64,000 nt of DNA, from positions 20,577,399 to 20,641,398 of the forward strand of contig NC_040025.1 of the NCBI RefSeq assembly GCF_000972845.2, in the 5' to 3' direction. The notes below the pieces were generated by a model. It was not told the DNA's origin and made no database searches. It saw nothing but the letters and a program-made list of their open reading frames with translations. The stretch is from Larimichthys crocea. Lineage: Eukaryota > Chordata > Actinopteri > Sciaenidae. Shown here in pieces: positions 1 to 13,380 of this stretch (its first letter is position 1; every line of letters begins with the position of its first letter). The position numbers and the translations under genes were made by a program.

Positions 1-363
1 AAAATGCAAGATGATGACAGATGAGATGAACTCCAATTGGGAAATAAACAAATATCAAATGCCACTTGATACATCATGACAACCTGCTTGTAACAGTTAA
101 AATAGTGGGAAATTAATACCTCAGACATTGCAGTAAGGATAAGTGGCGTAGATATTAACTGAAGGTTTAATGACATTTATTGAATATTTTACATTATAAA
201 AAACACTGAGAATAAATTGACTGATAGCAACATGATCACATGAAAATGCTCACACTTCTTTAGGTGCTGGAATCACACTCCTCAATGTTGGTGGAAATCA
301 GACGTTGGTACAAATGTTAGCGTCAAATCAAATGTGTTTAGTATTTTTTGTATTTCATCTTAC
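1..363 (-). other. prkar2a: start of the last visible prkar2a intron
   Basis: AT-rich sequence downstream of the exon 364-502 donor. No RII C-terminal coding sequence, repeat or RNA gene is recognisable. Confidence 0.7.
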
Positions 364-502
364 CCAAACACTTGATATCGCCCACCGCGTAGGCTGAGGC
401 AGCCCGGGGCTTGTTGGTGACCAAGGCCAGCTCCCCAAAGTAATGACCCCTGCTACAGCGTGTTATCTCCACCTCCGCATTGTCTGCATGGTCCGCCTTT
501 GT
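364..502 (-). CDS. prkar2a: prkar2a exon: cAMP domain B phosphate-binding cassette (last exon in window)
   Basis: Residues 305-350 plus one base. It encodes [16 protein letters not shown], then [20 protein letters not shown] with Glu328 and Arg337 of the second cAMP site, ending GDIKCL. The acceptor is ctgcag|acaaag and the donor is tttgg|gtaaga. The remaining family segment, starting about MDVQAFERLL, is not in positions 1-363, so the terminal exon is off-window. Confidence 0.95.
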
Positions 503-3500
503 CTGCAGAAAGGAGAGGATTAAAATGTTAGGAACCACTGAGTGCTTCTTTTTTTTTTTTCCTCTCCCCAGCAAGGAGCATTCAGCGACTGAGCAGACTT
601 GTGTAATTCCTGCTGTTGCTAGGCAAAACCAGCAAACACTGGTGTTGGCATTGTCTAATTGTTCTGCACAGACACTAGCTGGTAGAAGAATATAATCAGC
701 TTTAATATATGTGCATATTCCTACCAAGGAAACCTTTTTTTTTCTCTTTTTTTTAACCAATCAGTGCATTACAGCTGAACTGACAGAGAAGTGACTACTC
801 AAAGCGTACAGAGGGTGAAATAAATCCAACCTCACAGTAAAAAGTGGTGAACCAGAAAATTTTGAAGGTGAGGAGGAGATCCTTACTTTACTCTTCATCA
901 TGATCTTCACCTCCCCAGATTCTACAACATAGAAGCAGTCAGCCTTGTCACCCTGAGGAGGAAGAAAACAGTGACGTTATAAAACGTTTCAAAGGAGTTA
1001 TGTGCTGTACTGTGTGTGTGACAAAATCAAACATTTCAATCAGAGTCACCACATCAGCTATATCCTCGTCTTACCTGTGTGATGATGCGCTCCCCATCTG
1101 AGAACTGCTTCACTCCTAGTACGTCCACTATCTTCATCCTCTCTGTTGCCTGGACAGAAAAAGATGGCACAGAGAATCATGAATATGCATGTACATTATG
1201 GACTCCAACTCATCTACTGTGCTCTGGACTACTTCTGTGTCCTGTACTTTTTAAGCTTGGTGGTCCAAGAAAATGGTGGGAGATTGTTCCTCAAAAATAA
1301 AACATGTATGCAGAAGAAAGTTTATTTTTAGCTATCATCTGAACTATATATACGGCTTGTTTTTGAGAGAGTGTTAGCTGAGGGGGAGGGAGAGAGCTAA
1401 AAACTGCTGGAGACAGTAAGAGGATTTTACTAAACTCACCTCCAGTGATTTGAGTAAGGGCACAGACTCAATGAAACACTCGTACATCCTCCTCTTCTTG
1501 GCATTGTTCTTCACAATGAGTCTACGGAAAGTAGCACGGTCCTAGGGAAAACAAACGCGAGTAAACAAACACCTCCTGAAGGCAATTTCTTTGGTGGCCC
1601 TCCTCTGCTCGGCCACAGGGAGGTGCTGCGGCAGCGTGAGGACGTCAGAGTGGTACACCAGCTCCATTCACAGATAACACAGCTCCATTCTTAACATGTT
1701 TGAGCATCTCAGCTCAGTGTACTCGTATTTGGTTCAGAGAAATCGCCCCTAAACCTTAATCCTTAGAGACAAGAAGCCAGTGTGATGTGAAAAGTAACAC
1801 AAAAATGGCTAGAGAGCATTTTAACTTTAACTTATGATGATTATAGAATATTGTAAAAAAAAAACACACAGGCATAACACATCCCATTAAAATCTACAAA
1901 TGTCTGTTTGTGTGTTCTTACCAGTCCCCATAGTGCCCCCTCCTGAGTGGCAATGATGGTGGCGGCACGTGGCGTGTTGTACATGAGTGCCAGCTCCCCG
2001 AAGCTGCCCTTATTGTTATACTGACCCACGCATGTTCCCGATACCACTATGTCATACACACCCCTGCAGAGAGAAGGGAGGGAGAGAGCGTTTGAGAAAG
2101 AGAAAAAAACAAATAAACAGCAAATGGGGAAAGAGAGAAGAGACATAAATCCATCAACAAGAATGACTTTGATTTGTTTAATTGAGCCAGAAGTTAAGAG
2201 GTGGTCAGTGTTCTGTTTATTGACCTACTGACTGGTTTTAAATTGACATGTAATTACAGATTATCTGTAGCCTCTGGACAGGCCCCCTGTTAGTTTGGCA
2301 CACTGGGTGAGAAAATCATTGCGTGTGAGAGCACTGGTGTGTATAGTTGTGTTCAAATGGCTGTTTTTCATACACCTGCAAGTGTTTAACTGTGGCAATA
2401 TGTAAAGCTGAGAGAAATGTATCTTCTCTGTGAACATTGTTTTATATGAGCATGCATAGTATCAGCATGTTTTGATGGTTTTTATACGTTTCTGACAGGC
2501 AGTACTTGAGCTGTGCAGCTCGGTCTCTCTCTCTCTGCACGAGGATTAAACCTGGGGAGGGTAATTTGCAGCGTTGTTGCTTGGCGGGATTAACCAGTCG
2601 TTTTGTAAGATAGCCTGTTCTCCCATTGGCTGAGTAGTGGAGCTAAAACCCTTATCGCTGGTGGAGTATCAACTTAGTTTGACTGGATTACCATGACGAC
2701 GGGAACGATGATCACTTGTGTCGTCGCCTACCTGAGCACAGCTAAGCGAGGTGATCCACGCACAGTTTAAAATACAGTGCCACTTGCTCTACATTAGAGA
2801 AATTAAGCTGGTGTAAAAACTGTAATCATTGATATATTTCACAGAATAAAGCAGCCTGAGCCAAGAAGGACAGATGTAGAAGAAGTAAAAAAGAGCCAAG
2901 TTTCTTTAAATAAACATTTTTATTTCAACTCAGCCATCATCAATAAATAGTTGCCAGATTTTTGAGATCTTACTAGTTAGTTGGAAAATGAAGTGTAAAG
3001 CTGTAGCTGGAGGACAAACATGCCTTCCTGCACTGCAAGATGTAACAAGGGTTGTCTCTGCCTAGTCGGCCCTTAGGCAGTGCCTTTTGCAACGTTCAAC
3101 CTCTTAAAATGGAAGATGCAACATCTCAATATCAAGAAATCTCAAAAAGCAATCTGTCTTGAGGGGGCTGAGCTTCAAAGTGATTCATAAACAACTAAGA
3201 TGTTTCAGGGTTGGGAAAAGTGGAAGCACTACGGCTGTGATAAAATGACAAATGCAAGATAAGAGTGGATTATTGATTTTGAAACTGAAATCGAGAAAGC
3301 CAACTAGGTAGTTCATTCTTCATTAAATAACAGGAAGACAAAAAAGAAAAATAGAGGAATAATAATGAAGATGATAATAATGGATCTATTGATTATGTTT
3401 TGGTGTGATTCTAGCTGCTTCAAACATGTTTCAACCAATCAGAAGTGAGGACAACAATGATCCTTTTCACATCATACACAGCACCCCTCCTATTATACAT

Positions 3501-6500
3501 TTCCTCCTTGTCCCTGTGGGCCTGGGAGTGATGTACAGTTACTTCCTGTGTTCAAGGATTTAGGACCGGATTGTTAGGGTTTGTTTGTGAACCATATAGC
3601 TGCAGGCCAACACTGTTATGCTTAAAGTGCCATCTTTAAGTTAATGGTTAACATTATCATATGCTAACAGAAATGCAGGAGAGATGTATACATACAGTAT
3701 GGTTCAGTTACACACATAAAAAGTTTAAATAGGAAATGTTTGAACAATGTGTCCCATTTTCTTTCCTGCTTTTGTCTTTTGGTCTGTAAATCTCTCCATC
3801 TCTGTGTGTGTCCATGCTCACACCCCACCCTGCTGGTGACATTAGCTACCACCTACGCTTTTTACAGGCCAGGGAAAACCCTGGGATAGTATATAACCAG
3901 GCAGGCGTGCTGCTCTTAAAGGTCACGACATGTCTAATATAAAGGGAGCAAGCTGTGTTAGAAAGTGCGCATGTAGATGGTAAGATAGCATAAACAAGTG
4001 GAACCAAACTGCTTTACTCAACGGAGAATGAATGAATAGAAGCCAGGGTGGGAGAAACAATGACCAGCCGAACACTGGTAGGTCTGTTTCCTCTTTGGTG
4101 GCAGAGGTTAAAAACTGCCACCTCAAGGTCTTTTAGTATGCTAAGTAGTCACATGGGCTAGCAATGTAAACAACAGCGAAATGATAATTCCCCTGCGTGC
4201 AGTTTCAGATGATCAAACTTGCCTCCATTATTTAAAAATAATTGATTCAACCTACGATGTTTTCATTTCACCTTTTTACACTACAAGGACCTGGAAAATG
4301 TTATTATAGCGATTAACACAACCGCCTGCAGCTTGATGCATAATTATGGTTTTCCAGTCAAAATGTGTTATTCGTCTAGTATAATGAAGAGCCCCATTGC
4401 AAAGTTCCTACGAACAAACGCTGTATTCCAGCCCAGGCAACAAAACCTGTGCTGTAAAGACGTGTGTACACAGCAGCAGTTTACATTAGCGATATGGCAG
4501 GAAAATTACACACAGCCTTCATAGGGGCTGTATACATGAACATACACTGCCATAATCATAAACCGTGTGACAGCTGTAAAGACCAGCAAATGGCCACACT
4601 TTTAGATGTCTGCACTATTATTTCACTATTATTTACTGAGTTCAAATATAATTGAAAAAAAAAAAAAAAAATCAATTCAAACAGTGCTGTAATTAAAAAA
4701 ATGTTGTTGATGCTGTCAGATTCAACCATTTTTTTTAGGCTGTTGTTGTTTCTAATATCTTTAAATCTCTTGGTGTATGTAAATATCCTTAAAATGCCTC
4801 AAACAAAACAACAGAGCTGAGTCAAAAATGAAAAAGTGAAAAGTGTACAGGTTTTCCCAGAGATTCAATTTAGTATAGTGATTTAGTTTAATCCTATAAA
4901 TATATATGTATTATATAATATGTATCAAACACACAAAATGTGCACACAGGGTTGATCTAGGGTTAATATTTGTACAACTGTGCGGTAAAACTTTGTTATC
5001 TCTAGCCTTTCTGTAATCTAAGCTCGCTAAAACAAACTGGCAGCATTTGAATAATCAAACTTACCCAAATTTTCTGACGCAAACACTGTCTGCCTCCTAC
5101 CTCTCTATGACGTAGAAGTTGTCTCCATCGTCTCCCTGGTCGATGACGTGTTCCTGGGGCTGAACCCTCGACTCAAACATGGCGTCGAGGACCTCTGAGA
5201 ATTGCTCCTGGATGGGGAGTGGATGAGAGGAAGGATGTAGACACAGATGAGGCGGAGAAACAAGGAGCAACAGTGGAAATGTGTATGTGGAATTCAACTA
5301 GCAGCTCAAAATGGTATCTAGCTCATGTGAGCGCTGCTCCTGAAGGGAGTTTAAATCTAATTATCCCAGAGGAGAAACTGTGTGAGAAAGTGCACAGTGG
5401 AAAGAAGAGGGGGCATTTTGTTTCATATCATGACACTTTCTCCATGTTTTATCAGGATCTGCAATTTCAGTTCATCATAATGTCATAGATTTATGATGCC
5501 GTAAGTGCTACATGGTCCACAATGGGTAAAAATACCAAATTCATTTGAAGTGGATCTCCTCAGCCAAAACAAACGCGGATAAATCAAGTGAGGGATCACA
5601 CAGATATCGGATTTTTGGAAAACACACAAGATGATCTACTTGTGACCAAATATAGGAGGGTTGAAGCCAAGTAGTTTTACAAATCAAGCACAAAATCCGA
5701 ACACCACAAAATGACTATGATTTTGACTATGGTTTCTAGCTAATAAGAAAAGCTAATAGGAGAAACTGTACTGATTTATGTGACGCAAATATTTTTATAA
5801 AGTACTTCTTTGTTCCTTTGCTCTGCTGTTCTGACTGTTCTGCTAAAAGGTTTTTACAAATGTATCATCTGATCTACCCCAAGAGCAGTTGCTGTACAGT
5901 ATGTGTGTGTGTGTGTGTGAGGTTTCTGAGGAGTGATTTTATACACTGAATGACCAGAAGGGAAACTGTAAATCCACCAAATCTGCAATAAATACTACTT
6001 TCATGAAACGTTGACCTTGCTCTTAAAACTGGATGGAGTGAGAAAGTATTAGAAGCACCTTCTGTATAATGTAGTCCATTAATCTGCTCTAAAAGCACAT
6101 AGTACGTATTGCAGGATAGGGGTGGGCAACTAAGCGGGAAGTCACAGAAACAGACATTATGACTCTTAGTGTGCACATGTCTCTTCTTTGTTGCGTTTAT
6201 TTACCTGATCTAGTGTTTTGAAGAGCAGGATGTCTCGACAGGCCTCCTGCAGTCTGCAGCGCTGTTCATCTGTTTTTGGGTGAACCACTCTGGGCTCCGT
6301 GTCCTCATCATCCTCGTCTGGGTTGAACGCCTCCGCACACACTGGAGGGAAGACATGTAAGCTCACTTTACATATGGCATCAACATGTTCTGTGTGATAA
6401 CAATGACAGAGCAAACAATCCGGGTAAGAAAATATTCTATGGACATGTTCAGAAAGTGTAATGGCTAAAAAGGATAAAAGGAAAACATTAAACAAGCCAC

Positions 6501-6963
6501 CCAATAAACTGCAGGCAGCTCTATATTATAACTACAGTCACAAAAGGAGAAAAAGGATCAGGTTACGTTTCCAACACACACACAAGCAGATGAGTAAAGA
6601 AAACCACTGAGATGCTAACACAGTGTATCCACTTCATCTGGGTTAAATGTTTCCACACACACTCACAGAGCACAGGGAAAGGTAAGATGTTACACAAGCG
6701 GAGAGGAAGATATTGTATAACACAAAGGGAAGCTATGGCCTGCAGGAGAAGAGAGGGGAAGAGAGGACATCATTACTGGATGACGCTGAAGGAGCCCACA
6801 AGTGAGGAAGTGACACATGCACAGCGACATGTTTTACCACACTGGATGACAAACACTGACAAGGTCATTTCATAGTGTCACTATGTATCTGTGTCGCCCC
6901 CAAACTCTGTAGACACTCTCCACTTCTCACATGACATTTATCGCAAAACGCATGGAAGTCTCT

Positions 6964-7005
<42 letters not shown>

Positions 7006-10000
7006 ACGCGTGCAATCATGAGTGTGACGTCTTATCTCTCAGCATTCATACCAATCATGTTTGGAGCAGTGTGACCTTTGGAGTGTCAACGTGTTAACTC
7101 CTTTAGTTCAGCTCGATCAGGCAGGTAAATACAATGGGCCGAGTAAAAAATAAAAAAAAACTGTCAGCCTCAGTGCTCTGCCAAGCAGAATGCGATGCAT
7201 TTAATTGGGGGCGAGAACATAAAATTAAATAATCTCAACCAACATCGAGATACCACCTCAAAAGACAAGGGTTTCATGAGTATGAAAACACAGATGTTAA
7301 TATAAATATTCAGCTTGGTGTGTTCCCTGGTGTGAGCGGCATAAAATAGATCAGATAAAGCAGAGAGTGCATGCAGGTCCATCACGCTTAGCTTAAAGTC
7401 TGTGTAAAGTCAAAATAAATGTGTGTTCTGAGTTTGTCAGACTAAAGAAGAAAGTGTTATTAACCACCCAGCCAAATTTGAATAAACAAAAAACGACAAG
7501 TTTATGAAATTAGGTGTCAAAATCAGGAAAAATGAAAGAAAACATGGAATTGCCTTTACACAGACTTTAAGTTGCAGGAATCAGTGGCAAAACGTCTCTG
7601 CCTGGCAGGATGACAGGATACCAAAACATCGGCCAAAAACATGCTTTTGTTTGTGTGATCTAATGTAATGCAAATATGTAATCAAGTCATCATTTCCAGC
7701 CTGTTTTCAGCCAAAGAAAATAAATTGTGAATGTGATTTCTCATGTGAGAAAGCACTGATTCCTAATAACGTTGATGCTGTCTGTCCTCCTTCATGAATG
7801 TAGTAGTGTGCACGTCTCAAGATGAGGATTGCAAAGCAGATTTTTCCTCTACATGTCAATAATTATTTTGTCAAGATGCAGCACAAGTAGGACTGTTCAA
7901 TACGAAGACTTGGCCTACCTCACATTTTAATGCCTTACTTTGGCATCTGATGTGAAAACACAATCTGAGAAAGTAAGTGTGTATTGTGCTCATAGTTCAG
8001 TTAGCAAAATCCAGCGCACTACTCTGACAGCACTATCAGCCGGGGAGTCAATCGCAGTGGTGGTGCCACAGTCTGGTTCAAAAGTGGTTTAGCTGACTTC
8101 ACTGACAGGAGCAGAGAGCGTCTGAACAGCTAACAGCAGTGCTGCCTTGCCTCACTCTCTCTGGTGTCACACTGCCCCACGTTTCCATCACCCTTATCCA
8201 CTTCTGTCACAGTTAGTTTTGTGATTTGAAGCTATTTTGTACAATGACGCAAAGAAAAAAAAAGAAAAAAAGTTCAGAGATTAGACTGACAAATTGCATG
8301 TCGACTCGGGGTCTTCTCGACAGATGACTCAAATCATCAATTTTCCGGGGGCGGCCCTGATCACAAGTTTAGCTAAACACAGCAATCGGATAACTCTTAA
8401 AAATAGAGGAGTTGGACAGGATATGGAAATAATTAAACCAATATTTTTAACCACATGTCAAGATCTCAACTGTCCCACTGGGTCAAAACAACGCTATAAA
8501 AGCAGTAAAGCTCCTAAAAAGAAACTCATGATTTAAGATATCATAACCACGAATGTAAACTATTTGTAGTTGTTATTAATGCTTTTTTTTTTTGAGTAAC
8601 CACTTTTCTCAATCTAGTGACACCTTTTCTTTTTCTCTTTTTTCTTTTAAAAAAAATATATTATACAGATATACAGTTTCTATTTCTCTTTGTCTGTAGA
8701 TGTTAATGTTAAGACAAATTATCTAGATAGCATATGTGAGAATTCACAAACATACCCTAACCATGAAGTTGGATTGTCCCTAAACCAAAAAAAACTTTAC
8801 CACTGTGGTGTAATATCACAAAATAGTTTGATTTATAGAGTACGCTGTTAGACAAATACACTGTTTGAAAAAAACAATGTGTAGAAGCACCTGCCTTAAG
8901 TCAGAGGAACTGCTGTGCAAACTATTACTCACTACACTTCACTGTACATTAAGAGTTCAGAAAAAACGGAAACACCTGGCAATGTAATGCAATACAACAC
9001 AGTAGCCTGCATTGATTACTACCCACATCAAAGAGAGACTTGACACCCACTGAAAATCCTGTTTTTGCTGACTGCCAGAGGTTTAATCTCTTATCTTGCT
9101 GCAGTGATGTACAGGTGCACTCCAGTGCCCTGTGACAGCACTACAGGTTATAGTTACAGGTGCATCAAAGCAAACTTCTGACGACATCCAACCACCCTTA
9201 TCAGTGAAAAGTAGTTAGTTGTGCTGTTCTGTTATGCAGTGTATTGTAAGGTGTTTATTTAAACTGTATAAGGACGAGCAAAAGGTTTTGAAACAAACTT
9301 TGAATATCATGCATCCGTAGTGCTACAAACTTGTTGAACTTGGATTGCCTTACAATGATCAAGGGCTTCCGTGTTTCTGTGTGTAAGTGTAACTGCACTC
9401 AAAGTGTCACTGGAAGTCATTAGATGTAACATGATCAAACAACTAATTGCAAAATATCTAAAATATTTTTAGTTGAGGTGGAAAAAACGGTGTATTGATA
9501 AAAGAAACTTGCGGAAAAAGATTCAGCAAATAAACCATGACCTACATGAAACACGTGGTTTGAAGAGGTGAAATATGTTGGCAGATAAAATCATCTGATT
9601 TGTGTGGACCGATGACGAGACTACAACATTCCTTAAAATCAAATACATGACACAAAGATAAATGTGATATTTCCATGATGTTTTCTACATTGTTTTCCCA
9701 CCATTCAAAGCCAACGGGAAAATTAGCACCATCAACTGCTTACAGTATCTCAATGAACCACATCATAATAATCACATTACAGTAGTGAATGTAAATGTAC
9801 ATTAATTCACATCATCTTTTGCCATTTCTCATAATTTGGTTAAAAACGTACACTATATATCTGAATTGAAACCTTGTCACATCTTAATATCAAATATCAA
9901 TCAATATCAAAAACACACCAAACTCAATGAGCCCAGAAAAACATGGAACATTACACACATCGCATTTCCCTTTTTTTTTTTTTTTTTTTTAAAACTGTTA

Positions 10001-13000
10001 TGGTGATAAAGGATGGATTTTCCTTTCAAACCATAATGAGCTTTTGTCCCTTGGGAGAAGCTCAAATGCGTCTGAGAAAACACACACACATGAAACACCT
10101 GCAAAAGAAAATTACTTTTATACCAACCGCAAACTACATATGGGAATCTTTTTCAAAATAACTCAAAAAAGGGCCTTTGTAGTAACATCTCTGGGAAAAG
10201 TGCAACAAACATCACAGTGACGCTCTCTTTGTTGTTGTATTAACACAATTTCTTTTCAGAGCTCAAAAAGAATCATGACGTCTTAAAACATTACCACTAC
10301 AAAGAAGAACTTGCTCATACACCACACTGTAACAAGGAACTCAACGCAACTGAATGCTATAAAATAGCAAGTGCAAGTACAACCAAGTTGACAACTTGCA
10401 CAAATTAACAACACGTACTCTACTACAAACCTTTATGGCACTGCGGTATGGTGGCAGGGTCAACAGTGACGGTAGGACAGCAGTAAAGATAAACTTCGGC
10501 TGACACACCCAGAGCCTAACCAAAGTGCAACTCTCTGTGACGGCTGACGACATTCAATTACACAGCTGTAAACACTAGACGGGTACGACCAAGCGTGAGA
10601 AAACAAGAGCACTGTACACACAAGACCACAGGAGCAGAGAAAACACAGACACACACACACACACACAAAGCCAAAACCCCAAAACACATTGCTGTGATGC
10701 TTCTTAATGCGGTTTTACATGCTTGACATACGCAAATGCACTCATTATGAAAACACTGCCTCAACAGTGTTTGACATCAACAACAGAGACAGACACGAAT
10801 CAGTCAGTCTAACACTTGGCCTCAACATCCATGACACACACAATAAACACACACACAAGCTGCTGGCGGGCCACTTAGGCAGTGATGTATGCAATGTTGC
10901 CCGTGGTGTGGATTACACTTAAGGGACATGACGTCAAACGCGTGCATCTAAACACACACACATATACACAAACACACACACACCCCTTACCTGACACTCT
11001 CCTGTTGAATCTGCTGGGTGGTGGAGCTGTGGAGAGAGAAAAAAAGAGAGAGAGGGTGGAATTAACATCATTGTTTTTACATAATGACATTTAATACAAT
11101 TTTGTGATTGCTTTGAAATCCTCATTATCATTATCTGCTCTGAACAGACGGTGTACATGACAATAAAAAGAGAGGGAGAGAGAAGAAGAAGAAGGAAAAG
11201 AAAAAGACCAAAAGGCAGACAGTGAGTCAGAGAGACAGTCAGCACTGGAGGAAGAGAGAAAGATACAGACAGTCAAACAGATAAAGGCGACAAAAGGTGA
11301 AGAGATAAAAAGTAGGACACACTCAGAGATATAGGCCGACATGAAGAGAGAGAGACAAAGGGTAACCTGGGAAGAAGACGTGAACTCAAAAAGAGTTGAG
11401 AAAGGAAAAAAACTGTATTTTCAGTGTTGCCAAGTTAATATTTTCTTAGCAGTGGCTACAGCCTCCAGCATTATTAGCTCACACACACACACACACATAC
11501 ACTTTCTCTCTAACAAATGGCATTATCATTTTTTTTCCATGGCTGCAAATTGAAAACTAATACAACAAAAAGTGATCAAACTGAGCAGCAATAATCGCAT
11601 GGTGCCCTGAAGCCAGACAGATATGAGTGGATTAAAAACTTAATAAGAGTCCTCATAGTTACATGTTTACAATGAAAAAATTCTAATGAATAATGTATCA
11701 GGAGAGAGAAAGGTTGAAAGGGCCATGACAGTTATGTTCTAACAGTTCACGTTACGTATAATCAATTAGACTCTCCAAACAAGCAACACAAACGGAGCAA
11801 ATATTGACAGGAACCCTATCTTTATTTCTGATGCCAGTGTCAACTGTGTTTCTGTGTTCATTACAAACGGACAGAGGTTCATGGTTTGTTTACGTTCTGA
11901 CTAGACAAGCAGACTTGTCTGTGCCAGTGTAGCGAGCCTCGAGCTGTTGCAATACACCGTTTGTCTCTGTGCTTTAACATCCAGCATTGAAGGACTCACA
12001 ACAGCAGGCACCTGTCCAACTCAAGTGTTTCCTTACGCACTGAACCAAGAGAGCTGTTAAGTGACAGCCTTGTAGATCTCTGGCCTGAGAGGTTACTGGT
12101 ATTACAAGTACGTAAAATAAAGTAAAACATCATCAAATGCATGTTGCCTCTGTAGATACTTATCACCGGGCACAGCTGCATGCTCTTTCACACCAAGGTC
12201 GGACTTGGTATGTGAAAAATTAAATGTCCTTTCTAATCACACTGTTCAGTTTGTTCAGAAAGCAAACGTTGTGCCAGTGTTTGTATTCACATTAATACTT
12301 ACATATTGCTCAAGATGCTAATCTATTTGAGGTGTTGGCCTATTAGAACGCCACGTGCCCCTTACACTTGGCTAGCAGAGTGACATTAGGTGAAATATAA
12401 CAGGAAGGCGCTGATATTAGCCAGGAAAGAACAGCCGTAATGCATTATCGTGATATAAGAGTAGTGGTTCTTTGGAAATACAGAATATTCCAGCAGGGAA
12501 CTAGGATATTAATCTGATTACTAGCCTAACCTAAATCTAAATACTAACAGGTGGAAATACCAGCATCCACAACAGATATTCCTTGACATGTACATTTTTA
12601 TTTATTTTTTTAGGCAGGTTGCTGCTTATCCAGGGTAACACAGAGCAACCACTTCCTTTTGCTGGTCTTGGGCCCAAATGGCAACAGCTCCACTTTAGTT
12701 TTTTAAGCTTTGCTCGACTGAGCCCCGTGAGTACAGGCCAAGACACCAGCTTTTTGCCTGAAAAGCTTTCCACAGACCTGGCAAGGGGACTCATGCTCAC
12801 CTGGCCCATTTACAGAGGGTTACTTTCTGAGTCAAATACTGAGGGTGGTGGGTTCTATGTTTGTAAAAGCACACACTGTAAATACCGTTAAGTACATTGG
12901 CTTTAATATGTCAGCAATCAGTCGGTGGAACTCTAGTTCTGCAATAAATCATTGTTTTCATGCATTTTGCATTTTTCTTTGCAAGAATCCAGCGAGAACT

Positions 13001-13336
13001 AATGTTTAAAACAACATCAAAACAAACACAGGAAAAACATCCTGTGCATGGCAGAGGATGCTTCCTGGAAATCTCTAAACAGCAGCTGTAATTGAGTTTA
13101 ATTTCTGGCCATGATTTCAGTGCTGACACGAGACAATATTCATCATAGCAGAGGCACGCTGGAAGGACACTGCTGAATATGATTATGCATCAGGACTAAT
13201 AAAGTGGCAAGTCAAGAGAGAACGTACTGTGTGTGTTTGTGTGCACACACGCTTTGAGTATGTGGTTGCACAGTCAACACGGTGTTGGCCTGCATTCTGG
13301 CCTTGTGCAGCATTCGTGTGCACCCTCACCTTGACT

Positions 13337-13380
<44 letters not shown>

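Larger units (their letters stand above)
6342..10990 (-). other. prkar2a: prkar2a intron, 4.6 kb
   Basis: It contains a (GT)n microsatellite at 6966-7004, poly-A/T runs (about 9970-9990), a short CA run near 10650, and GT/CA-rich stretches close to the microexon donor. No exon or assignable repeat was recognised. Confidence 0.65.

Noticed and set aside
6966..7004. Dinucleotide arrays as CRISPR-like or origin-like repeats
   Set aside because: They are simple (GT)n/(CA)n microsatellites, ordinary in fish genomes, without unique spacers.
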